NCBI RefSeq assembly: GCF_017744835.1
Contig: NZ_JAGIAM010000002.1
Span: 248,001 to 312,000, forward strand
Length of the DNA stretch: 64,000 nt
Direction: 5' to 3'
From: Sphingomonas sp.
GTDB lineage: Bacteria; Pseudomonadota; Alphaproteobacteria; Sphingomonadales; Sphingomonadaceae
A program made the translations under genes and the position numbers. Below the pieces are notes generated by a model. It was not told the DNA's origin, searched no databases, and was given only the letters and a program-made list of their open reading frames with translations. This document shows positions 40,652 to 48,692 of the stretch, piece by piece (positions within the stretch are counted from its first letter, which is position 1; every line of letters starts with the position of its first letter).

Positions 40652-40969
40652 ATGACGACCACCCACGCTTTCCGCATGCAGCTCAAGCCGGGCGTGATCG
40701 ACGAGTACCGGGCCCGCCACGACGCGATCTGGCCCGAGCTCGCCGCGCTGCTGCACGACAGCGGCATCCGCGACTATTCGATCTTCCTCGATCCCGAGAC
40801 GCTGTCGCTGTTCGCGGTGCTCAAGCTCACCGACGACAATGAGCGCGACGCGCTGCCCGGCCATCCGATCATGCGCAAATGGTGGGATTACATGGCGCCG
40901 CTGATGGAAGTGGAGCCCGACAACAAGCCGCGCGAATGGCCGCTCGAGCCTTTGTTCCACCTCGCATGA
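40652..40969 (+). CDS. rhaM: L-rhamnose mutarotase
   Basis: FRMQLKPGVIDEYRARHDAIWPELAALLHDSGIRDYSIFLDPETLSLFAVLKL, MRKWWDYMAPLM. Confidence 0.93.
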   Translation: MTTTHAFRMQLKPGVIDEYRARHDAIWPELAALLHDSGIRDYSIFLDPETLSLFAVLKLTDDNERDALPGHPIMRKWWDYMAPLMEVEPDNKPREWPLEPLFHLA

Positions 40970-43953
40970 TCCGCACCGCCCTCCTCGCCGCGACCATGCT
41001 GGTCGCCGCCCCCGCGCTCGCGCAGGAAGCCCGCCCGACGGCGAACTTCGACGCGCCGGTGAAGCACTTCGGCCGTGTCTCGTACGACTCGCGCTCGCTG
41101 ATGATAGACGGCAAGCGCATGATCATCTGGTCGAGCGAGATGCACGCCTTCCGCCTGCCCTCGCCCGACCTGTGGCGCGACGTGCTGCAGAAGATGAAGG
41201 CGAGCGGGTTCAACACCGTCGCCTTCTATTTCGACTGGGGATTCCACAGCCCGAAGCGCGGCGTCTATGATTTCAGCGGCATCCGCGACATCGATCGGCT
41301 GCTGACGATGGCGGAGGAGGAAGGCCTTTACGTCATCACCCGCGCCGGGCCCTATGTGAACGCCGAGCTGACGCGCGGCGGCTTTCCGGGCTGGCTGGTC
41401 AACCAGCGCGTCCGCGCGCGCACCGACGATCCCGAATATCTCGCGGCCGCCGACGAATGGCTGACCCAGGTCAACGCGATCATTGCGCGCCACCAGATCA
41501 ACGGGGACGGCAAGGGCCACAAGGGCAACGTCATCCTCCACCAGATCGAGAACGAGCTGTCGCTGACCACCCCGGCGCAGCGCCGGTACATGGATCACCT
41601 CTACGCCAAGGCGGGGGCGGACGGCATCAACGTGCCGATCTTCCACAACGACCAGGGGCGCAACGGCTATTGGGTGCCCAAGGGCGCGAACGTCGAGAAG
41701 ACGGTCGAGGGCCCGAACGACCTCTACGCCTTCGACGGCTACCCCGGCGGGACCTGCACCGTGCAGGGCCAGCCCACCCGCGGGAGCGCGGCGCCCGACT
41801 GGGGCTATTACGGCCCCGGCGGCGCGCGCGGCGGCGCCTCGGCCTCGCCGAACACGCCGGGCTTCCTGGCCGAGTTCGGCGGCGGCTGGTTCGACTATTG
41901 GGGCTCGAACGGCGGATACGAGTGCAACGCGATCCAGCGCGGCCGCCGCTTCCAGCGGGTGTTCTACGGCACCAACCTCGCCAACGGCATCGGCATCCAG
42001 AGCTTCTACATGGGCTTCGGCGGCACGAGCTGGGGCTGGCTGCCGGCGCCGGTGGTGTTCACCAGCTATGATTACGGCGCCGCCTTCTCCGAGACGCGCG
42101 AGGTGCGCCCCAAGGCGGAGGAGCTCAAGCAACTCGCCGGGCTGATCCAGAGCGTCCCCGACCTTGCGGGCATGATCCCCGCGGGGCAGGTGCAGATCTC
42201 GACCGACAAGATCCAAGTCTATCACAACAAGAGCCCCGAGACCGGCGCGCGCTTCCTGCTCGTCACCCACAAGCCCTCGAACGGCCAGTCGAACGAGCGC
42301 TTCAGCGTCACCGCCGACCTGCCCGACGGCCGCTACACGCTGCCGCTCGAGCTCAACGGCTTCGACGCCAAGTGGCTCGTCGCGGGCGTCAACCTGGGCG
42401 GGCAGCGGCTGGTCTATTCGACTTCCGAGCTCCAGGCCGCGCTCCAGCAGGACGGGCGGGACCTGATGCTGGTCTATGGCCGCACGGGCGAGGCGGGAGA
42501 GACGGTGCTGCGCTACGCCAGCGAGCCCAAGGTGACCGTGCTCGAAGGCCACGTGACCTCCACCTTCAGCACCGTCGGCGACCTCAAGCTCAGCTACGCC
42601 CACAACGGCCTCGCCCGCGTCCATATCAGCGGTGGCGGGCGGCCCGACCTGCTGCTGCTAATCGGCGACGAGGACGAGGGCGCGAAGTTCTGGCGCATGG
42701 GCGACACGCTCGTCCGCGGCCCCGCGCTGGTGCGCAGCGCCACCGCCAAGGGGGGCACGCTCGCGCTCACCGGCGACACCCGCGCTGCCGAGCCGCTCGA
42801 GGCGTGGACCGGCGCGCGCAGCTTGACCTGGAACGGCGCCAGGGTCGCCGCGACGCGCAGCGCCAGCGGCAGCCTCGTGGCAAGCAAACCGCTCGCCGGC
42901 CCCGCCGAGGTGACGCTCCCCGCGCTCACCGGCTGGCGCATGGCCGAGGGCTCGCCCGAAGCCGCGCCCGCCTTCGACGACAGCGCCTGGCAGGCGATCG
43001 ACAACCGCCCCTATGCCAGCATCACCGCGCGCGCCGACGGCCAGCCCAACATGCTGATGGACGCCTATGGCTTCCATGAAGGCGACGTCTGGTACCGCGG
43101 CCGCTTCACCGGCACGCCCGACGCGCAGCGCATCCGGCTGCATTACGGCGCGGGCGGATCGGGGATGATCCAGGTCTTCCTCGACGGTAAGCTCGTCGGC
43201 GAGCACGAGCTGCTCGGCGGGCTGCCGCGCCCGATCACCACTGCAGCCGCCGCGCTCGACCTGCCCGACGCCGCGCGCACCCCCGGCGAGCACGTCGTCT
43301 CGGTGATGCTGCGCAACAACGGCCACAATTGGGACCTCGACGCCGATGACTTCCACAAGGAGGCCCGTGGGCTCGTCTCAGTCTCGATCGAGCCGGTCGT
43401 CGGCCCCAGCTTCTCGGTTCCGATCGCGTGGAAGATCCAGGGCCGGGCCGGCGGCGAGGACATCGCCGATCCGGTGCGCGGCGTCGCCAACAACGGCGGC
43501 CAGTTCGGCGAGCGCCAGGGCTGGTATCTGCCGGGCTTCGACGATCGCGGCTGGAAACCGGCGAGCCTCCCCGCCAGCCAGGCGGCGCCGGGGACGAGCT
43601 GGTACCGCACCAGCTTTGACCTCGACGTGCCCAAGGGACAGGACGCGACGATCGGCCTCGCGTTCGGCGACACTGCCAAGCCGCGGTCGCCGGGCGCCTA
43701 TCGCGTGCTGATCTTCGTCAACGGCTGGAACATGGGCCAGTTCATCGCCCATATCGGCCCGCAGCGCGTCTTCCCGATCCCCGAGGGGATCCTCAACCAT
43801 CGCGGGCGCAACAGCATCGCGCTCGCCGTCACCTCGGACGGCGCGCCTGGCAATGGGCTGGAGGACGTGAGGCTCGTCACGCTGCGCAACGTCAAGGGCG
43901 GCCTGCCGGTGCACATGGTCCCGGCACCCGCGACGCCGGCGGAGCTCAAGTGA
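40966..43953 (+). CDS. Exported beta-galactosidase, GH35
   Basis: LMIDGKRMIIWSSEMHAFRLPSPDLWRDVLQKMKASGFNTVAFYFDWGFHSPKRGVYDF, ITRAGPYVNAELTRGGFPGWL, HQIENEL. Confidence 0.93.
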   Translation: MIRTALLAATMLVAAPALAQEARPTANFDAPVKHFGRVSYDSRSLMIDGKRMIIWSSEMHAFRLPSPDLWRDVLQKMKASGFNTVAFYFDWGFHSPKRGVYDFSGIRDIDRLLTMAEEEGLYVITRAGPYVNAELTRGGFPGWLVNQRVRARTDDPEYLAAADEWLTQVNAIIARHQINGDGKGHKGNVILHQIENELSLTTPAQRRYMDHLYAKAGADGINVPIFHNDQGRNGYWVPKGANVEKTVEGPNDLYAFDGYPGGTCTVQGQPTRGSAAPDWGYYGPGGARGGASASPNTPGFLAEFGGGWFDYWGSNGGYECNAIQRGRRFQRVFYGTNLANGIGIQSFYMGFGGTSWGWLPAPVVFTSYDYGAAFSETREVRPKAEELKQLAGLIQSVPDLAGMIPAGQVQISTDKIQVYHNKSPETGARFLLVTHKPSNGQSNERFSVTADLPDGRYTLPLELNGFDAKWLVAGVNLGGQRLVYSTSELQAALQQDGRDLMLVYGRTGEAGETVLRYASEPKVTVLEGHVTSTFSTVGDLKLSYAHNGLARVHISGGGRPDLLLLIGDEDEGAKFWRMGDTLVRGPALVRSATAKGGTLALTGDTRAAEPLEAWTGARSLTWNGARVAATRSASGSLVASKPLAGPAEVTLPALTGWRMAEGSPEAAPAFDDSAWQAIDNRPYASITARADGQPNMLMDAYGFHEGDVWYRGRFTGTPDAQRIRLHYGAGGSGMIQVFLDGKLVGEHELLGGLPRPITTAAAALDLPDAARTPGEHVVSVMLRNNGHNWDLDADDFHKEARGLVSVSIEPVVGPSFSVPIAWKIQGRAGGEDIADPVRGVANNGGQFGERQGWYLPGFDDRGWKPASLPASQAAPGTSWYRTSFDLDVPKGQDATIGLAFGDTAKPRSPGAYRVLIFVNGWNMGQFIAHIGPQRVFPIPEGILNHRGRNSIALAVTSDGAPGNGLEDVRLVTLRNVKGGLPVHMVPAPATPAELK

Positions 43954-44900
43954 CGATCAGCCGTCGCACCCTGCTGGCGGGATCGGTCGCCGCGGCAGTC
44001 GCAGCCCCGCTGCCGCTTCGCGCCCAGCCGATCGTCACCGAACGCCTGCCGCTCTGGCCGGGCCGAGCGCCGGGCGGCGAAGGCCTCGCCGTGCGCGACG
44101 AAGTGGTCAAACGCTCGCCCACCGGCCCGGCCGACGACATCGCGTGGCCGCATATCGCCACGCCGATGCTCAACGTCGTCCCCGCGGCGAGCCCCAACGG
44201 CGGCGCGATCCTGATGATCCCCGGCGGCGGCTATGCCCGTGTCGCGCTCGGGCGCGAGGGATCGTCGATCTCGCGCGCTTTCACCGCGCGCGGCTACACC
44301 GTGTTCGAGCTGCTCTATCGCCTTCCGCACGACGGCTGGGCCGCCGGCCCCGACGCGCCGCTGCAGGATGCGCAGCGCGCGATGCGGCTGATCCGCGCCG
44401 GCGCGACGAAGTGGAAGATCGATCCGACGCGCGTCGCTGCGATCGGCTTCTCCGCGGGCGGGCACCTCGCCGCGCGGCTGGCCAGCCGCTTCGCGCTCGA
44501 CACTTACAAGCCCGTCGACGCCGCCGACCGGCAATCGCCGCGCCCCGTCGTCGCCGGCCTGTTCTTCCCGGTCATCACGATGCGCGACCCGCACGCGCAC
44601 GGCCAGTCGCGCCGCGAGCTGCTGGGCAAGGATATGAGCGCCGAGCGGATCGCGCGCTTCTCCGCCGAAAGCGCCCTGCCCGCCGACATGCCGCCCAGCT
44701 TCGTCGCGCACGCCGCCGACGATCCGGTGGTGCCACCGGCGAACAGCCTCACCATGTTCGTCGCGCTCCAGGCGGCGAAGATCCCGTCCGAGCTGCACAT
44801 CTTCGAGAAGGGCGGCCATGGCCTGCCGATGCAGGAAGATGGCGAGGAACACCCCTGGCCCACCCTGTTCGAGCGCTTCGCGCGCCGGCATGGGCTATAG
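43950..44900 (+). CDS. Exported alpha/beta-hydrolase esterase (acetyl-xylan-esterase/BD-FAE-like)
   Basis: Tat-like MTISRRTLLAG; IPGGGYARVALGREG, GFSAGGHLAARL, FEKGGHGLPM. Confidence 0.82.
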   Translation: MTISRRTLLAGSVAAAVAAPLPLRAQPIVTERLPLWPGRAPGGEGLAVRDEVVKRSPTGPADDIAWPHIATPMLNVVPAASPNGGAILMIPGGGYARVALGREGSSISRAFTARGYTVFELLYRLPHDGWAAGPDAPLQDAQRAMRLIRAGATKWKIDPTRVAAIGFSAGGHLAARLASRFALDTYKPVDAADRQSPRPVVAGLFFPVITMRDPHAHGQSRRELLGKDMSAERIARFSAESALPADMPPSFVAHAADDPVVPPANSLTMFVALQAAKIPSELHIFEKGGHGLPMQEDGEEHPWPTLFERFARRHGL

Positions 44901-44932
44901 ACTTTCAACGACACATTCACGGAGTTCAGACC

Positions 44933-46048
44933 TTGGCCGCCCTCACCCACGACGTGCCCCGCAGCGAGATCACTTCGAAGATCGACCTGCTCATGGACAA
45001 TCTCGTCAACATCAAGGACGAGACCGGCGAGTTCCTCCTCCATCTCGAGGACGGCCGCATCATCGACACCAAGGGCTGGGCCGGCTGGGAATGGACCCAC
45101 GGCGTCGGGCTGTTCGGCATGTGGCGCTATTACGAGCAGACCGGCGACGACAAGGCGCTGCACATCATCAAGCAGTGGTTCGAGGATCGCTTCGCCGAGG
45201 GCACGCCGACCAAGAACATCAACACCGTCGCGCCGTTCATCACGCTTGCCTATCTCTACGAGCAGGAGCCGGACCCGCGCTACATCCCCTATCTCGACAC
45301 CTGGTGCGAGTGGCTGATGGCCCCCGACGGCCTGCCCAAGACCGAGGAAGGCGGCTTCCAGCACATCGTCTACAATGACGAGAATCCCGGCGAGCTGTGG
45401 GACGACACCCTCATGATGTCGGTGCTGCCGCTCGCCAAGATCGGGCTGCTGTTGGGCCGCCCGCATTATGTCGAGGAGGCCAAGCGCCAGTTCCTCGTCC
45501 ACATCAAGTATCTGTTCGACAAGAAGACCGGCCTCTGGTTCCACGGCTGGGACTTCAACGGCCGGCACAATTTCGCCGAGGCTTTGTGGGCGCGCGGCAA
45601 TTGCTGGGTGACGATCGCGATCCCCGAGATCATCGAGATCCTCGACCTGCCGCAGGGCGATGCCTTCCGCACCTTCCTGATCGACACGCTCGCCGCGCAG
45701 GTGAAGACGCTCGCCGAGACGCAGGACCCTGAGACCGGGCTGTGGCACACGCTGATCGTCGATCCGACCTCGTACCTCGAGGCTTCGGCCACCGCGGGCT
45801 TCGCCTATGGCATCCTCAAAGCGGTGCGGAAGGGCTACCTCCCGCGCCATTACGAGCAGGTCGGAATCAAGGCAGTGAAGGGCGTTCTCGCCAACATCGA
45901 CGAGACCGGCGAGCTCCAGCAGGTCAGCTTCGGCACCGCGATGGGCGACACGCTCCAGTTCTACAAGGACATCCGCCTGACCTCGATGCCCTATGGCCAG
46001 AGCCTCGCGATCTGCGCGCTCGGCGAGTTCCTGCGGACGTACATCTGA
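44933..46048 (+). CDS. Unsaturated rhamnogalacturonyl hydrolase, GH105, no signal peptide
   Basis: GWAGWEWTHGVGLFGMWRYYEQTGD, FNGRHNFAEALWARGNCWVTIAIPE; TTG start proposed, preceded by GGAG. Confidence 0.9.
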   Translation: MAALTHDVPRSEITSKIDLLMDNLVNIKDETGEFLLHLEDGRIIDTKGWAGWEWTHGVGLFGMWRYYEQTGDDKALHIIKQWFEDRFAEGTPTKNINTVAPFITLAYLYEQEPDPRYIPYLDTWCEWLMAPDGLPKTEEGGFQHIVYNDENPGELWDDTLMMSVLPLAKIGLLLGRPHYVEEAKRQFLVHIKYLFDKKTGLWFHGWDFNGRHNFAEALWARGNCWVTIAIPEIIEILDLPQGDAFRTFLIDTLAAQVKTLAETQDPETGLWHTLIVDPTSYLEASATAGFAYGILKAVRKGYLPRHYEQVGIKAVKGVLANIDETGELQQVSFGTAMGDTLQFYKDIRLTSMPYGQSLAICALGEFLRTYI

Positions 46049-48555
46049 TGCTGCGGGCGGCGCTGCTCCTCGGGCTCGCCGCCCTCTTGCTGGCGCCGGC
46101 TACCGCCTTTCCCCGTCATCCCCGCGAAGGCGGGGACCCAGAGCCCCGAGCGAATTCCTCCACAACTCTGGGTCCCCGCCTTCGCGGGGATGACGGAGGT
46201 TGGGTGGCCGACTGGATCGATACCAGTCCCTCTGCCTCTGGCCTCTCGCTCGCCGGGGCCAGCGTCGTCACCGCACCCGACGACCATCCGGTGGTCGGTA
46301 TCGCCGCTGCGGACCTGCGCCGCGATCTCCAGACGGTCACCGACAAAACGAGCGGCGGAGACCCCATCTGGGCCGGCACGCTGGGCAAGAACCCCGCGAT
46401 CGACCGCCTCGTGGCGTCGGGCAAGCTCGACGCCCGCAAGCTGAAGGGCGCGTGGGAAAGCTTCGTCATCGCCACGATCGAGCGGCCCACGCCGGGGGTG
46501 CCGCGCGCGCTGGTGATCGCCGGCAGCGACCGACGCGGCACCGCCTATGGCATCTACGAGCTCAGCCGCGCGATCGGCGTTTCGCCCTGGCATTGGTGGG
46601 CCGACGTCACGCCGCTCCGGCACCCCGCGCTCCACGTCCGCCCCGGCACGCACCGCTTCGGCCCGCCCTCGGTCAAATATCGCGGGATCTTCATCAACGA
46701 CGAGGATTGGGGGCTCACCCCCTGGTCGGCCACCGTGTTCGAGGGCGGACGCGGCATGGGCCCCAAGACCTATGCCAAGGTGTTCGAGCTGCTGCTCCGG
46801 CTCAAGGCCAACACGCTGTGGCCGGCGATGCACAAGATCAGCCCGGCCTTCAACGCAGACCCCGAAAATGCCCGGCTGGCGGACCGCTACGCCATCGTCA
46901 TGGGCTCCTCGCACGCCGAGCCGATGCTGCGGAACAATGTCGGCGAATGGACCGCCGACCCGCACGACTATGATTACGGCAAGAACCCGGAGGGCGTGCG
47001 CGCCTATTGGGAGGAACGTGCGCGCACCAACGGTAAGTACGAGAGCATCTGGACGCTCGGCATGCGCGGCATCCACGACAGCGGGATGCAGGGCGCCGGC
47101 GACATGCCGACGCGCAAGCGCTTCCTCGAGCGCATCTTCGCCGACCAGCGCGCGATGCTGGCGCGGCATATGTCGCCGCAGGTCGAGCGCGTGCCGCAGG
47201 TGTTCACGCCTTACAAGGAAGTGCTCGACATCTACCGCGCCGGGCTCGCCGTTCCGGATGACGTCACGCTCATGTGGCCCGACGACAATTTCGGCTACAT
47301 CCGCCGCTTCCCCACGCCCGAGGAACGCAAGCGCGGCGGCGGCTCGGGCATCTATTACCACCTCTCCTATCTCGGCGCGCCGCTATCCTATCTGTGGCTT
47401 TCCACCACGCCGCCCGCGCTGGTGGGCGAGGAGATGGGTCGCGCCTGGGACCTGGGCGCGCGGCGAATGTGGATCGCCAATGTCGGCGACATCAAGCCCG
47501 CCGAGCTCGACATCGACTATTTCCTGTCGCTCGCCTGGGACGTGCCCGGCATCCGCGCGCTGGGCGTCGAGGGCTTCACGCGGCGCTGGGCCGCGGAGAA
47601 TGTCGACGCCGCGCAGGCGGACGCGATCGCTGCGGTGCTCGCTGAACACCACCGGCTCAATTTCATCCGCCGGCCCGAGCATCTCCAATGGTGGCTGCCG
47701 GGGCAGAAGGCAAAGCAGAGCCCCTGGTCGATCGCCGAAGCCGACGCCCGGCTGGCCGAATTCGACCGCAACCTCGCTCGCCTCCGCGCGATCGCCGGAC
47801 AGGTCCCGCAGGAACGCCGCGACGCCTTCTTCGAGCTGCTCGGCTATCCGGTCGAGGCTGCGGCCGAGGCCAATCGCCGCTTCTTCGCCGCCGAGGCGCA
47901 CGACAAGCTGCGCGACGCCGATCTCCCCCGCGCACTCGCCCGCGGCGCCGAAGCCCGCGGCGCCGACGCGCGGATCGCGACGCTCACGCGCGACTATGAC
48001 GCACTCGCGGGCGGCAAGTGGCGCGGCTTCATCGCCGTCGAGCCCGCCGACGGCCAGTGGAAGAGCTTCCGCCTGACACCGCCGATCCTCCCCGCCCCCG
48101 CGGCCACCCCGCCGGTCACCCCCGTCCTGACCGAGCCCGTCGCCGCGCCCGACGTGCTGCTCGACCTCGGCAAGGTCACGGGCAATTGGCGCAGGGTCAC
48201 CGGCCTCGGCCGCAACGGCTTCGCGCTGGGTTCGCGCATCGACCGCCCGGTCGCCGGCGCGGCGACGCTCCCCCTGCCCGCCGGCAAGTGGCGTGCGATC
48301 GCCGACCTGATTCCCACCTATGCCGATTCCGACGGCGCGCCGCTGCGGCTCACGCTCGGCATCGACGGCAAGGCGTATCCGCTCTCGATTCCCCGCGAGA
48401 CCGGCGACGCCGCCTGGGCACAAGCCGTGCTGGACAACCGGGTGTCGGCCGAGGTCCCTGCGACGCTAGCGGCAGGAACCCACCGCATCGAGCTGCGCGC
48501 GGAAACCGGCGGCGTGCTGGTCGAGGCGGTGCGCTTCGAGCCCGTCGCTCCCTAG
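46048..48555 (+). CDS. Exported alpha-glucuronidase, GH115
   Basis: GTAYGIYELSRAIGVSPWHWWADV, YRGIFINDEDWGLTPW, LRLKANTLWPAMH, WPDDNFGYIRRFP. Confidence 0.94.
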   Translation: MLRAALLLGLAALLLAPATAFPRHPREGGDPEPRANSSTTLGPRLRGDDGGWVADWIDTSPSASGLSLAGASVVTAPDDHPVVGIAAADLRRDLQTVTDKTSGGDPIWAGTLGKNPAIDRLVASGKLDARKLKGAWESFVIATIERPTPGVPRALVIAGSDRRGTAYGIYELSRAIGVSPWHWWADVTPLRHPALHVRPGTHRFGPPSVKYRGIFINDEDWGLTPWSATVFEGGRGMGPKTYAKVFELLLRLKANTLWPAMHKISPAFNADPENARLADRYAIVMGSSHAEPMLRNNVGEWTADPHDYDYGKNPEGVRAYWEERARTNGKYESIWTLGMRGIHDSGMQGAGDMPTRKRFLERIFADQRAMLARHMSPQVERVPQVFTPYKEVLDIYRAGLAVPDDVTLMWPDDNFGYIRRFPTPEERKRGGGSGIYYHLSYLGAPLSYLWLSTTPPALVGEEMGRAWDLGARRMWIANVGDIKPAELDIDYFLSLAWDVPGIRALGVEGFTRRWAAENVDAAQADAIAAVLAEHHRLNFIRRPEHLQWWLPGQKAKQSPWSIAEADARLAEFDRNLARLRAIAGQVPQERRDAFFELLGYPVEAAAEANRRFFAAEAHDKLRDADLPRALARGAEARGADARIATLTRDYDALAGGKWRGFIAVEPADGQWKSFRLTPPILPAPAATPPVTPVLTEPVAAPDVLLDLGKVTGNWRRVTGLGRNGFALGSRIDRPVAGAATLPLPAGKWRAIADLIPTYADSDGAPLRLTLGIDGKAYPLSIPRETGDAAWAQAVLDNRVSAEVPATLAAGTHRIELRAETGGVLVEAVRFEPVAP
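46113..46196. repeat. REP-like palindromic repeat inserted in frame in the GH115 coding sequence
   Basis: CCGTCATCCCCGCGAAGGCGGGGACCCAGAG against CTCTGGGTCCCCGCCTTCGCGGGGATGACGG; 84 nt, encodes PRHPREGGDPEPRANSSTTLGPRLRGDDGG region. Confidence 0.9.
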
Positions 48556-48561
48556 CCTGAC

Positions 48562-48668
48562 CGTCACCCCGGCCTTGTGCCGGGGCCCACCGGGACGCAA
48601 GTCATGGACAAGAGGCTCGAGCTTCTCCGGGGGCGCGCGGTGGGCCCCGGCACAAGGCCGGGGTGACG
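48562..48668. repeat. Second-type palindromic repeat between convergent GH115 and GH2 genes
   Basis: CGTCACCCCGGCCTTGTGCCGGGGCCCACCG against CGGTGGGCCCCGGCACAAGGCCGGGGTGACG. Confidence 0.85.
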
Positions 48669-48692
48669 AAGGTAGCGTCAGGCCTTCCCCGT

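Noticed and set aside
37697-48668. Possible CRISPR-like array from repeated GGGGAC/GTCCCC units
   Set aside because: Units are inverted pairs at dispersed sites with no regular spacing or spacers; REP-like elements explain them
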